Both the position numbers and the translations under genes were made by a program. Shown piece by piece: positions 26,418 to 35,546 of a DNA stretch of 64,000 nt (positions are counted from its first letter, which is position 1; each line of letters begins with the position of its first letter). The stretch is from Sagittula sp. P11 (lineage in GTDB: Bacteria > Pseudomonadota > Alphaproteobacteria > Rhodobacterales > Rhodobacteraceae): the NCBI RefSeq assembly GCF_002814095.1, contig NZ_CP021914.1, positions 283,722 through 347,721 of the forward strand, given 5' to 3'. The notes beneath the pieces are model-generated. The model was given only the letters and a program-made list of their open reading frames with translations. It made no database searches and was not told the origin of the DNA.

Positions 26418-27370
26418 GCCTGCACCTTCAACGCGCCAAGGATCTCTGCCGTGTGCTCGCCGACCGAGGGCACAGTGACGCTTTCGGACACGATGGGTCG
26501 CCCGTCTATCTCGACCGGCACCGCGGGAGCGCGGAAAGCCTTCTTGTCCCGGCATTCGGAGGTGAAGAGCCCGCCGGGCCTGTTCACATGCGGATCGTCA
26601 TACATCTCGGCAGGACGGGAAACCGGGGCGAACAGCAGGTCGTTGGCCTCCATCACCTGCACCATCTCGTCGAAGGGCCGTGCAACGATCACCGCCGCAA
26701 TCTGCGGCATGGTCCAGTCACGCGCTCTGATCTGGTCGGGGCGGGTCTTCAGACGGTCATCCGCGAGCAAGTGCTCCAGCCCGAGCCCGATGCACAGTTT
26801 CTCCCACTGCCCGTCCGTCGCCGCGCCCACGAATATCTGCCGCCCGTCCGCCGTTTCGAACAGGTCGTAGATCGGCCAGGAGAACACCCGCTCGGGCATC
26901 GGCGGGCTTTCCTCGCCTTCGATGTCGAACTGCACCATATGCTGTGCCACCAGCAGAAGGCAGTTCTCGAACAGGCCCGAGCGGATTGCCGCCCCCTGCC
27001 CGGTCTTGCCGCGCTGGATAAGCTCGCCCAGCACGCCATAGGCTGCAAACAGCCCGCCCATGATGTCATTGGCAGAAGACCCGATGCGCAACGGACGCCG
27101 CTTTGGCCCGGTCAGGTACGCCATACCGGTCATCATCTGCACCACCTCGTCCATGGCTGCGCGGTGTTCGTAGCGACCCTTCAGAAAGCCCTTGCAGGAG
27201 GCGACGACAAGCGCGGGATGGCTTTGCCGCAGCTGGTCCGGCGCGAGCCCCATCTTCGCCAGGGTCTCGTCTCGGAAATTCTCGACAAAGACGTCCGCGG
27301 TCTCCTGCAGCGCGCGCAGCGTTGCGAGGTCATCTGCATCCTTGACGTCCAGCACAACGGATCTCTTGCC
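26414..27370 (-). pseudogene. CaiB/BaiF family CoA-transferase, N-terminus missing
   Basis: The visible part starts near GKRSVVLDVKDADDLATL and runs through ADVFVENFRDETLAKMG, MMTGMAYLTGP and GLFENCLLL to a normal C-terminus. It is about 315 residues against roughly 400 in intact class III CoA-transferases. The first 80-90 residues, with the CoA-binding start, are replaced by IS110 sequence. A GTG at 27355 could still initiate a shortened protein. Its stop overlaps the HMG-CoA lyase start by 4 bases (ATGA). Before damage, the CoA-transferase, lyase and TRAP genes probably formed a dicarboxylate-CoA pathway. Confidence 0.8.
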
Positions 27371-28044
27371 GCGACCACGCCAGTCCCGGGCATCGACATT
27401 AGGCGCAGACAGACCGGATCGTCATGGGCAGGTTGGCGGACATGGCGTTCAAGGCCTGCCAGTTCTCGTCGCAGCGCTGCCCGCGCGCGAAGCATGGGTT
27501 CGGTTGCCGCTACCAGCATCGGATTACCTGCCGCCAGTTCGCGTATACGATGTTCGAATAGGCCACGGGATATAGTGCCAACCTTGAAGCCAAAGTTCCG
27601 CAGTAGCCCGCGCAGGGACATTTCAAGCGTGATGAACCCTTGCTGCACCGCCTTGCGAGCGGTGAGCACAGCGCGAACCTCTTGTGCGGAGACTGATTTG
27701 CAGTGAACCGGTCGGAACCAGCCGAGGTGCGGCAGGCGTGCGATCCCTTCGGCATCCCGGCGGTCCGTCTTGATCGGCATGGCCTTCAAGGCGCCTTTCA
27801 CCTGCCGGGTTTCCATCAGCACGACAGGGAGTTCAGCCGCGGACAACCCGCGATGCAGCCATTGCGACAGGGGGCCAGCTCCGAGCCCGATAGCCGCAGC
27901 TTCCCCGTCCTGATCGCCGATCCAGAGCAACAGCGCCTCGGGCTCGCTGGACACCTCCGCCTCCCTCACGATCTTCCCATGCTCGCTGATCACGCAAATT
28001 GCGGTCTTCTCAAGCGACACATCCAGCCCAATTCACAGCTTCAT
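27370..28044 (-). pseudogene. IS110-family transposase remnant
   Basis: Translation from 28044 reads MKL, then a TGA stop, then IGLDVSLEKTAICVIS, the usual IS110 N-terminus, so codon 4 is a nonsense mutation. The frame continues through TRQVKGALKAMPIKTDRRDAEGIA (core motif KTDRRDA of the DEDD domain) to LMSMPGTGVVAA at about 27370. There it joins the CoA-transferase. The C-terminal transposase domain with its Ser motif is lost. A GTG at 28020 could start a partial protein. The element is inactive and marks one end of the rearranged region. Confidence 0.85.
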
Positions 28045-28393
28045 CCCGCAGTCCTCCATGTGGATCCGATACGGGAATGGCGCCAGCTTGCCCTCGATCT
28101 TGCAACGATAACGGGCGGGTCACGGACGCAGGCCCCGTTACGGCATCTCATAGGAGGTAGATGGCAGCAGCGGCGAGAGCGATGGCGGCAATGGCGGATC
28201 GCGTGAACTGCCGGAATGGGCCTGCAGCGACAGCGCACCTGAGGTGACCTTTGGCCTGCCCTTGCCGCACCGCCGCAGGTCCGCTCCGAGCCCATTTTCC
28301 CTTTTCGACGCACTCGCCAACCTCGGCTTCGGCGATTGTGTTCGTGCCGCCGCGCACTTGCTGTGCATCGGGAACTATGCCAGAGATTGCGGC
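28045..28393. other. Spacer between IS110 remnant and cobalamin riboswitch
   Basis: This 349-base stretch shows no credible gene on either strand. Its first part may be the outer end of the IS110 element. The last 100 bases should contain the promoter for the riboswitch-controlled transcript, but no convincing -35/-10 pair could be picked. Confidence 0.4.
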
Positions 28394-28554
28394 GTCGGTT
28401 TCCTTCGGGAATTGAAAGGGAATCCGTTCCGGCTTCGGCCGGCAAACGGAACTGCCCCCGCAACTGTAGGCGGTGAGTGCCTCTCGATGCGCCACTGGGT
28501 TCGTCCCGGGAAGGCGAGAGACGCTGTGACCCGTCAGTCAGGAGACCTGCCGAC
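28394..28554 (+). promoter_or_regulatory. Cobalamin riboswitch (AdoCbl-type aptamer)
   Basis: The segment contains the conserved series of a B12 riboswitch. It has GGGAATCCG-like P3 sequence near 28418, ACGGAACTGCCCCCGCAACTG at 28446 onward (core GCCCCCGCAACTG), CCACTGGG near 28492, CGGGAAGGCG near 28507, and GTCAGTCAGGAGACCTGCC at 28533-28551 (B12 box core). GTCGG (28394-28398) pairs with CCGAC (28550-28554) to close P1. It lies 117 bases upstream of a BtuFCD-like operon, so high cobalamin should shut down uptake, probably by hiding the ribosome-binding site. Confidence 0.93.
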
Positions 28555-28670
28555 ATGAACGAAACCACGACCGGACGGGGTGTGCCGAGGCGGGAAACAT
28601 GACGTGGCCGCCGGGCCGCATTCCGTTTCGCGTCTTTCCCCTGATGGTCCTATCTGACGGGACGGATCGG

Positions 28671-29681
28671 ATGAGACAGACCTTGATGACGGCTGCGCTG
28701 TTGGCCAGCGCTGCCACGGCGCTGAACGCGCAGCAAACGGACTACCCCCTGACACTGACGAACTGCGGGCTCGATGTGTCGTTCGACGCCGCACCGGACA
28801 CCGTGGTGACGATAGGGCAGTCCGCGACAGAGATCCTCTATTCGCTCGGCCTCGCGCCGAAGGTCTCGGGCACCTCGGTCTGGTTCAACCCTGTCTTGCC
28901 GGAGTTCGCGGAGGTCAACGAGGCGATCGAGCGGCTGGCCGACAACGACCCCAGCTTCGAGAGCGTGGTCGCGAAGAAGCCCGGGCTGGTCGCCGTGCAA
29001 TACGAATGGCACGTGGGCGAGAGCGGCAACGTCGGCACACGGGAGATGTTCCACGACATCGGCATCCCGACCTACATCCTGCCCGCCGATTGCGACACCA
29101 AGGACAATTCCACCGGCGGCGATGGCACACGCGTCGGCGCCTTTGAGACGGCCTCGATCTACAAGGGCATTCGGGAGCTGGCGGAGATATTCGACGTGCG
29201 CAGCGCGGGCGCAACCCTCGTCTCGGACCTTCAGGCGACCGAAGAGCGCGCCATTGCCCGCGCGGAAGGGCTAGACCTGCCCGAGGACCTGTCGGCCGTG
29301 TTCTGGTTCTCCTCCGCCGACGTCGAAATGGACCCCTATGTCGCCGGACGCCTCGGCGCGCCGGGTTACATGATGTCCAAGCTCGGGATCGAGAATGTCA
29401 TCGAGTCCGATGAGGAATGGCCGACTGTGGGATGGGAGAGAATCGCCCGGGCCGACCCGGACGTGATTGTCATCGCCTACATGGACCGCCGTCGCTTTCC
29501 CGCCGACGACATCGAGAAGAAGCTGGAGTTCCTGCGCACCGATCCTGTCGCAAGCCAGATGACGGCCGTGCGCGAGGACCGGATCGTGCAGATGGATGCA
29601 CACGCCATGAGCGCGACGATGCGGTCGATCTACGGGCTGGAAACGCTCTCCGAAGCCCTTTCGAAGATGTCCTTCGAATGA
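28671..29681 (+). CDS. btuF: Periplasmic binding protein of a cobalamin (or corrinoid/siderophore) ABC importer, BtuF-like
   Basis: A 336-residue protein with a signal peptide (MRQTLMTAALLASAATALNA) and the helical-backbone class III binding-protein pattern: VVTIGQSATEILYSLGLA, then VAKKPGLVAVQYEW, then a C-terminal ARADPDVIVIAYMDRR segment. The start at 28671 fits the signal peptide. An ATG at 28599 has a better GAGG site and could extend it by 24 residues, or start a leader. The upstream cobalamin riboswitch makes B12 or a corrinoid precursor the likely ligand. Confidence 0.87.
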   Translation: MRQTLMTAALLASAATALNAQQTDYPLTLTNCGLDVSFDAAPDTVVTIGQSATEILYSLGLAPKVSGTSVWFNPVLPEFAEVNEAIERLADNDPSFESVVAKKPGLVAVQYEWHVGESGNVGTREMFHDIGIPTYILPADCDTKDNSTGGDGTRVGAFETASIYKGIRELAEIFDVRSAGATLVSDLQATEERAIARAEGLDLPEDLSAVFWFSSADVEMDPYVAGRLGAPGYMMSKLGIENVIESDEEWPTVGWERIARADPDVIVIAYMDRRRFPADDIEKKLEFLRTDPVASQMTAVREDRIVQMDAHAMSATMRSIYGLETLSEALSKMSFE

Positions 29682-30736
29682 CCATGGCGGCCACACCCGC
29701 GCGCATCACGGTGCGGCACGGGCTCTGGCTCGCGCCTCTTCTGCTCGGGGCCACCATCCTTGCAGGTACGGCAATCGGCGAGACCAGTCTGCCCTTTGCC
29801 GTGGTGTGCCGGACGCTGGCCAACCATCTGTGGGGCGCGGGCTATCCCGTGGACGGGATCGAGGCGGGCATCATCTGGAGTTACCGCCTCCCGCGGGCCA
29901 TCGTGGCCGCCTGCTGCGGGGCTGGCCTCGCCCTGACCGGCGTCGTTCTTCAGGCGCTGCTGCGCAATCCTCTGGCCGATCCCTACCTCATGGGCTTGTC
30001 GGCGGGCGCCTCGACGGGGGCGGTCCTCGTGTCGGTCGCGGGCATCGGAGGCGGGGCGATCTCGATGTCGCTCGGTGCGTTGTCCGGAGCGCTTGTCGCC
30101 TTCGGATGCGTCGTGGCCCTGGCCCACGCGGTGAACGGGAGCGCGGGTGGCGGGCGCGGGACCCAGGCGGCGGCCGCAATCATCCTCGCCGGGATCGCCG
30201 GCTCGCAGATGTTCAACGCTCTGACCGCCTTCACCATCGCCCGCTCCGCCAATGCCGAGCAGGCCCGCGGCATCATGTTTTGGCTCATGGGCAATCTGTC
30301 GGGCATCCGCTGGGATGACGTCGGGGCCTGCACGGCCGTCTCCCTCGGGGGTGTCGCGCTATGTCTTTGGCACCGGCGTGGGCTTGACGCCTTCACGTTC
30401 GGTGCGGACGGGGCCGCGTCCATCGGGATCAACGTGCCTGCCTTGCGCGGCAGTCTCATCACCGTCACCGCCATCATGGTGGGGGTACTCGTTTCCAAAG
30501 TGGGCGCGATCGGCTTCGTTGGCCTTGTCGTGCCGCATGCCATGCGCTTTCTCGTCGGCACGCGCCACGACAGGCTGGTCCCCGCCTCAGCGCTGGCGGG
30601 CGCGGTGTTCCTTGTCGCGGCAGATGTCATCAGCCGCATCATCGTTCCGGGGCAGGTCCTGCCCATCGGCGTCGTGACTGCGCTGGTCGGCGCTCCGGCC
30701 TTTGCGCTGATCCTCATACGGGGAGCGCGGCGATGA
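29678..30736 (+). CDS. btuC: FecCD/BtuC-family ABC transporter permease
   Basis: A 352-residue membrane protein with about ten hydrophobic helices and BtuC/FecC signatures: RLPRAIVAACCGAGLALTG near residue 70, LQALLRNPLADPYLMGLSAGAS near 90 and the coupling-region phrase VGAIGFVGLVVPHAMRFLVG near 275. The ATG at 29678 overlaps the binding-protein stop by 4 bases; a second ATG lies two codons later. It forms the channel of the riboswitch-controlled importer. Confidence 0.92.
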   Translation: MTMAATPARITVRHGLWLAPLLLGATILAGTAIGETSLPFAVVCRTLANHLWGAGYPVDGIEAGIIWSYRLPRAIVAACCGAGLALTGVVLQALLRNPLADPYLMGLSAGASTGAVLVSVAGIGGGAISMSLGALSGALVAFGCVVALAHAVNGSAGGGRGTQAAAAIILAGIAGSQMFNALTAFTIARSANAEQARGIMFWLMGNLSGIRWDDVGACTAVSLGGVALCLWHRRGLDAFTFGADGAASIGINVPALRGSLITVTAIMVGVLVSKVGAIGFVGLVVPHAMRFLVGTRHDRLVPASALAGAVFLVAADVISRIIVPGQVLPIGVVTALVGAPAFALILIRGARR

Positions 30737-31494
30737 GGATAGAGGTGCAGCGCATGTCGACCCGCGTGCACCGCACGCCCCTGCTTGAGGACATCTCGGT
30801 TTGCGTCGAGCCCGGGGAACTCGTCGGTTTCATCGGCCCCAACGGCTCTGGAAAATCCACGCTCATGCGTTGCCTCGCGGGACTTCGGCGTCCCACAACG
30901 GGCCGCGTACTGGCGGAAAACGAGGAGCTCGGGCGGATGCCTGCCCGCTTGCGCGCCCGGCGCATCGCCTTCGTCGAACAGCAGGCCGAAACGACGGACC
31001 GCCTGACCGTTCGGGAAGCGGTGAACCTGGGGCGCACGCCCTATCTTTCGCCGCTGCGAGGCTGGGGGAGCGAAGATGAGGCTGCCGTCGATGATGCTTT
31101 GAGAGACGTGGAAATGACCGCCTTTGCCGAACGTCTCTGGCACACCCTTTCGGGGGGCGAGCGTCAGCGCGTTCATATCGCCCGCGCACTGGCGCAGACG
31201 CCGGACCTGCTGCTGCTGGACGAACCCACGAACCATCTCGATATCCGCCATCAACTCTCGCTCATGGCTCTTGTCCAGGCCCTGCCAATCACCCGGGTCA
31301 TAGCGCTCCACGATCTCAACCAGGCCGCGGCCTGTGACCGGGTCGGGGTGCTCAGCCGGGGCCGACTGGTGGCAATGGGCCGTCCACACGAGGTGCTCAA
31401 CGAGGCTCTGCTGGCCGATGTATTCGGCGTCGCGGCGGTGCGCCACGCGGCACCCGACGGATCGCCGCGCCTCCATTTCTCCCATGCCCTATAG
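30733..31494 (+). CDS. btuD: ABC transporter ATP-binding protein, BtuD/FecE type
   Basis: A 253-residue ATPase with Walker A GPNGSGKST, signature LSGGERQRVHIARAL, Walker B LLLLDEPTNHLDI and switch His in VIALHDLNQAAA. It overlaps the permease stop by 4 bases, closing a three-gene importer. The 251-base gap to the convergent MFS gene holds only a small unsupported reading frame. Confidence 0.93.
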   Translation: MRIEVQRMSTRVHRTPLLEDISVCVEPGELVGFIGPNGSGKSTLMRCLAGLRRPTTGRVLAENEELGRMPARLRARRIAFVEQQAETTDRLTVREAVNLGRTPYLSPLRGWGSEDEAAVDDALRDVEMTAFAERLWHTLSGGERQRVHIARALAQTPDLLLLDEPTNHLDIRHQLSLMALVQALPITRVIALHDLNQAAACDRVGVLSRGRLVAMGRPHEVLNEALLADVFGVAAVRHAAPDGSPRLHFSHAL

Positions 31495-31745
31495 CGGATA
31501 GGGCATCTTCATCGCCTCTGTCACCGGCCAGTCCCAGTCCGAGCGCGCTGCACATCCCGCCACCTGCCGGCGCAGCGCGGCCAAAACGCGGCCTCCATCG
31601 CCGAAGTGCTGCCCAACGGAGCCAAGCACTTCCTCGGTCAGATCAATGCGGAGATCGCTGTGACCTTCCACCTGCCCTTGCAGCACCGCCGCGAGGCCGC
31701 TGCAAGCCCACTTCTTACCGACGATGCATGTCGCTCAAATGATCG

Positions 31746-33035
31746 CTATTCAATCTCTGCGGCGAGCCGTTTGGCGAGGATGCCGAGCAGGATCACGGCA
31801 ACGACAAGAAACGCGGCGCCGACGATCCAGGCCGCAGGTGTGGAGTAGGCCTCGGCAACCGCTCCCACCAAGACCAGACCCAGAGCTGCTCCGAGTTGCT
31901 GTATCAGTGACCTCAGAGAGAGCATCGTGGATCGCTGACGGTCTTCTACGCATCGATGCAGAATACTGCTGGCGGGCGTCTCGGATACGCCAAGGAGAAC
32001 GGAATACAGGATGAAAACCGTCGCAAAGCCCGCGATGCTGCCCTGCAGGGCCAACGCGACCTGAACGCCCGCCATGCAGGCGAAAGCCGCGGCAAGGGTG
32101 ATCGCGTGCCGCCGTCTGAAGATCCGACTGATGTACGGAGACAGAGACGCGCCGAATGCGATTGAAAAGAAATAGGTGGCGGTCAGGACACCGATGACCG
32201 TGTTTGCATAACCTTCCTCCAGCATCGGTTTTGCATGGGTCGGCCAGATCACTTCGACCGGGTTGGTCGCCATCAGGAAAAACGCCAGAGCCGCCAAAAG
32301 CACCGACAACGCCGGATGTCTGAGGGCAAGAAGACCTGCGTCCCCGATCACCTGCGGTACAGTTGCGAACCCCTGTTTCAGGGCTTGGGGGTTCAACGGG
32401 CGCGGATCCTCCACGATGACAAGCAAGGTGTAGGTGAACACCCCAAGCATCACCGCAAAGCTCGCCGCGTAAGAGACGTCGTAAACGCTGAAACCCAGAC
32501 TCTCTGCCACCGGCCCAAAGAGATCGGGCAGCACGCCCCCCAAGACAGCTCCCACCGCCAGGCCCATGGCATTCGCCCACTGCGCTTTTGCGAGAGCGGG
32601 CTGAACGTCCACGTTCGGCGCAGCGGCTCGGAAGGTCTCAACGAACCATGCGTCGAGCGTGCCCGACCGCAGGGCTCGCCCGAAACCGATGAAGGCAAAT
32701 GAGAGCGCGAGAACGTAGAAATCGCGCGTCGAGAGAAAGAGTGCCAGAGAGACCAGGCTGGCGACGACTGCGGCCAGGAAGACCGGCTTGCGTCCAATGT
32801 TGTCAGCCAGTCCGCCGAACGGAAGTTCCATCGCCATGGTTGTCAGTGAGTAGACCCCAAACAGCAGCGAGATCTGGAAGAGGTCCATGCCGCGATCGGT
32901 CAAGGCCAGTGCAACGACGGCAACCGTCAGACCCATCGCAAAACGATCGAGAAACTGGTGGACCTGAAACACCCGGATGTGCCGTTTCGCCGGACCGGTC
33001 AGCGCAGCAAAGGAGAAGTCTGTTTCTGTTGCCAT
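31746..33035 (-). CDS. Major facilitator superfamily transporter
   Basis: A 429-residue protein with about twelve transmembrane segments. The loop 2-3 motif appears as GGLADNIGRKPVFL, the MFS motif A. The N-terminal domain ends near residue 190 and a central loop (EDPRPLNPQALKQGF) follows. It converges on the cobalamin importer and is followed upstream by 360 bases without genes. Nothing local reveals the substrate; drug or metabolite export is typical for this subfamily. Confidence 0.85.
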   Translation of the reverse strand: MATETDFSFAALTGPAKRHIRVFQVHQFLDRFAMGLTVAVVALALTDRGMDLFQISLLFGVYSLTTMAMELPFGGLADNIGRKPVFLAAVVASLVSLALFLSTRDFYVLALSFAFIGFGRALRSGTLDAWFVETFRAAAPNVDVQPALAKAQWANAMGLAVGAVLGGVLPDLFGPVAESLGFSVYDVSYAASFAVMLGVFTYTLLVIVEDPRPLNPQALKQGFATVPQVIGDAGLLALRHPALSVLLAALAFFLMATNPVEVIWPTHAKPMLEEGYANTVIGVLTATYFFSIAFGASLSPYISRIFRRRHAITLAAAFACMAGVQVALALQGSIAGFATVFILYSVLLGVSETPASSILHRCVEDRQRSTMLSLRSLIQQLGAALGLVLVGAVAEAYSTPAAWIVGAAFLVVAVILLGILAKRLAAEIE

Positions 33036-33394
33036 GGCCGCACCTTCGGCTTCGAAGGCGACTTGCGCAATACCGTGCCAGAGCTCAGGTCCATCTCGCG
33101 AGTATCAAGCGGCGCTTCGAACACGCGCGGAGAACGCCCTGTCTGTTAGTACCGCGGACTTTCGCAAGCTGACCAATGTTGATCGAAGTCGCCGACGGCC
33201 AGCAATACGCTCCGCACGGCCGAGCGTTCAGGTCCCCATGTCCCCCGCCGCAGCATTTCGTGAACCTAAGCGGCGTGTGATGGCAAGGACGCGGTTTTGA
33301 TAAAGCTTTTCACGCCGGGGGAGGGTCGCAGATCTTCGTGCAGCGTGACACTAGGTGCCGAGTGCGTCCCGGCACCTGCCCTTTGCGGCAGCTC
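33036..33394. other. Spacer with a hairpin after the aromatic operon
   Basis: No credible gene is seen in these 359 bases. GGTGCCG (33354-33360) pairs with CGGCACC (33370-33376) about 20 bases beyond the stop of the minus-strand aromatic operon and may end its transcript, although no T run follows. The promoter of the MFS gene should lie near 33040-33120. Confidence 0.4.
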
Positions 33395-34006
33395 TCAGGG
33401 CAGTCCCGCCTTGTGAATGGCGATCTCGACAGTGGTTAAAAGGGAGGCCGCTTCCGGGGCGAGCGCCACCGCCTGAGAGATTGTGGCGAAATCGTCCTGG
33501 AGCATCCGCGTTTCCGGGAAAGGTCTGTCGGCAAAAGTTGCGCGCAGCCCCGCGAGTGCCGGAGCGTCGCCATCTGCAAAGCGTTGTCTCGCGTCTGCGG
33601 CGCTTTCTGCGGCGATCAGGCAGCTTTCTGGAACGAGGCGCGCAAGATGCCCGTGGTAGGCTGCCCCCGCCACCGAAAGGATCGGCTGCCCCGTCGCAAG
33701 GTACTCCGCAAAGTTTGTTGCAGGGTTGCCTTCGTGCAGGAGCAGGGTTGCGCGGACCTGCAGGTATGGCGTGCTGAAACGCATCAAGTGCGCACGTTTC
33801 GGATCGGCAGCGAGGAAGGCCATATCCCAGCCGCTGCCGATGTCTTGCAAGATGCTGCGCGCGTCGGCGTTTCCCTTCAGGGTCACGTCGCCAAGCGCCT
33901 CGGCGATATGACGTGCCACTTTTGCGGCAGGGCCGGTAAAGACGCCGTCGTGCAGTTGCACCACGGCGCGGTTGTTCAGATTGAAGGCGATGCGCAGAGA
34001 GGTCAT
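33395..34006 (-). CDS. Substrate-binding-protein-like protein without a signal peptide
   Basis: A 203-residue protein reads MTSLRIAFNLNNRAVVQL from its start and resembles the family 3 solute-binding fold (MRFSTPYLQVRATLLLHEG and GQPILSVAGAAYHGHLARL). No signal peptide or lipobox precedes it, and it is shorter than the usual 230-260 residues. Its ATG overlaps the aldolase stop by 4 bases, so it belongs to the aromatic operon as its last gene. It may be a cytoplasmic sensor or ligand carrier, or an abridged binding protein. Function is unknown. Confidence 0.65.
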   Translation of the reverse strand: MTSLRIAFNLNNRAVVQLHDGVFTGPAAKVARHIAEALGDVTLKGNADARSILQDIGSGWDMAFLAADPKRAHLMRFSTPYLQVRATLLLHEGNPATNFAEYLATGQPILSVAGAAYHGHLARLVPESCLIAAESAADARQRFADGDAPALAGLRATFADRPFPETRMLQDDFATISQAVALAPEAASLLTTVEIAIHKAGLP

Positions 34007-34761
34007 GCCCATTCCGCTCGCCGGGCGCAGGCGGCGCGCCGCAGCATGCCGCTGTCCACGTCGACGGCGACAAAGGCCGCGCCCGCGCCCCTGGCCTCCT
34101 GCAGAAAAGCCTGATCCAGCGAAAGGATGCCAGAAGGCACACCGAGCGCCTTGAGCCGGGCCATGGCGTCGAGGATGGCGGCCTTGACCTCCGGATGCGA
34201 GGGCTGGCCCACATGGCCAAAGCTGGCGGCGATGTCTGCCGGTCCGAGGAAGACGCCGTCGACACCGGGCGTGGTGGCGATCTCTTCGAGATTGTCCAGC
34301 GCCGTACGGGTTTCCACCTGCACCAGAAGGCACAGCTCTTCGTTGGCCCGTTGGGCATAGCCCTGTACCGCGCCGAACCGCGTCGCTCGGGTGATGCCGG
34401 ACACGCCGCGAATGCCTTCGGGCGGATAGGTGATGGCAGCCACGGCCTGCCGCGCTTCCTCGGCATTCTGGACATAGGGGATCAGAAGGGTCTGCGCGCC
34501 CGCGTCCAGGAGCTTCTTGATCTCCACCGGGTTGTTCCAGCCAGGGCGTACCACGGGGCTGACGGGGTAAGCCGCCAGCGTCCGCAGCCATGCCAGCGCA
34601 TCCGCCGGGCTGGCTGTCGAATGCTCGAGATCGAGCATCATCCAGTCGTACCCGCACCCGGCGAGGATCTCGGACACCGTGGGATCGGCCAAAGAAGACC
34701 AAAGGCCGATCTGCACCTCACCTGCCTTCAGCCGGGATTTGAAGCTGTTGGCCGGCATCAT
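34003..34761 (-). CDS. HpcH/HpaI-family aldolase
   Basis: A 252-residue (beta/alpha)8 class II aldolase. LWSSLADPTVSEILAGCGYDWMMLDLEHS near the start contains the catalytic DLEH motif. Metal ligands sit in VQVETRTALDN and GPADIAASFGHVG. Such enzymes cleave 4-hydroxy-2-oxo acids to pyruvate plus an aldehyde. Two adjacent ATGs (34761, 34758) exist and the gene overlaps the hydratase stop. It would act right after the hydratase encoded upstream, as in homoprotocatechuate or meta-cleavage pathways. Confidence 0.9.
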   Translation of the reverse strand: MMPANSFKSRLKAGEVQIGLWSSLADPTVSEILAGCGYDWMMLDLEHSTASPADALAWLRTLAAYPVSPVVRPGWNNPVEIKKLLDAGAQTLLIPYVQNAEEARQAVAAITYPPEGIRGVSGITRATRFGAVQGYAQRANEELCLLVQVETRTALDNLEEIATTPGVDGVFLGPADIAASFGHVGQPSHPEVKAAILDAMARLKALGVPSGILSLDQAFLQEARGAGAAFVAVDVDSGMLRRAACARRAEWA

Positions 34762-35540
34762 TCGAAGGACACTCCGATCGCGCCCAGAGGCCCGTAGTCG
34801 GCAAAGATCACATCGCCGGAGCGGATGTCCACGGGCCGGGTGAAGGACCCGCCCAGCACGATGTCGCCCTTCTTGAGACCGCTGCCGAGCGGCGCGAGCT
34901 TGTTCACCAGCCATGCCAGCCCCGCAGCCGGATGCCCCATGACCCCCGCCGACAGGCCGGTTTCCTCGATGTTGCCGTTCTGCGAGAGGGTCGCGCCGAG
35001 CCAGCGCAGATCGACGTCGAAGGGCCGCACGGGGCGTCCGCCCAGCACGCTCGCGCCATAAGCGGCATTGTCGGCGATGGTGTCGACGATCTGGCGCGGC
35101 ACCTCCGTGCGGTAGTCGATGATCTCCAGCGCCGGGGTCACGTATTCCGTGGCACGCAGCACATCGTGCACCTGGCACCCCGCGCCTTCCAGGTCCGCAC
35201 CCATGACAAAGGCCAGCTCGACCTCGAGCCGCGGCTTGATGAAGGTCCCCGCGCTGATCCGCGCCCCGTCCCGATAGAGCGCGTCGTCGTGGATCACACC
35301 GTAGTCCGGTTCCGTCATCTTCGACGCCTGCTGCATCGCGCGGGAGGTCAGGCCGATCTTGCGACCGACGATCTTCGCCCCGGCGGCAATCCGCGCTTCG
35401 GCCCAGCGGCGCTGCACATCGTAGGCGTCCTCCAGCGTCATGCCGGGCCATTGTGTCGAAGGCTGCACGCAGACTTCGCGGGTCTGCTCTGCCTTCAGGA
35501 TCGCATCGGCAGCGGCCTGGCGTTCGGTGTCACTCAGCAT
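34758..35540 (-). CDS. 2-oxo-hepta-3-ene-1,7-dioate / 2-keto-4-pentenoate hydratase family protein
   Basis: A 260-residue MhpD/HpcG-type hydratase. [40 protein letters not shown] (metal-binding Glu residues) and [19 protein letters not shown] are characteristic. It adds water to a 2-oxo-4-enoate, giving the 4-hydroxy-2-oxo acid for the adjacent aldolase. It lies 6 bases after the dioxygenase gene and overlaps the aldolase start. Confidence 0.9.
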   Translation of the reverse strand: MLSDTERQAAADAILKAEQTREVCVQPSTQWPGMTLEDAYDVQRRWAEARIAAGAKIVGRKIGLTSRAMQQASKMTEPDYGVIHDDALYRDGARISAGTFIKPRLEVELAFVMGADLEGAGCQVHDVLRATEYVTPALEIIDYRTEVPRQIVDTIADNAAYGASVLGGRPVRPFDVDLRWLGATLSQNGNIEETGLSAGVMGHPAAGLAWLVNKLAPLGSGLKKGDIVLGGSFTRPVDIRSGDVIFADYGPLGAIGVSFE

Positions 35541-35546
35541 GGGAAC

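Noticed and set aside
28556..28600. 15-codon leader frame between riboswitch and btuF
   Set aside because: It has a start and stop but the bases are the normal linker sequence after B12 riboswitches; nothing shows it is translated.
31489..31686. 65-codon minus-strand frame between the BtuD-like and MFS genes
   Set aside because: No family resemblance, no clear ribosome-binding site, and it overlaps the 3' end of the ATPase gene. I see it as chance coding in GC-rich DNA.
34003..35451. 482-residue frame spanning hydratase and aldolase genes
   Set aside because: The N-terminal half is the hydratase DNA read in a wrong frame; the aldolase has its own coupled start at 34761.
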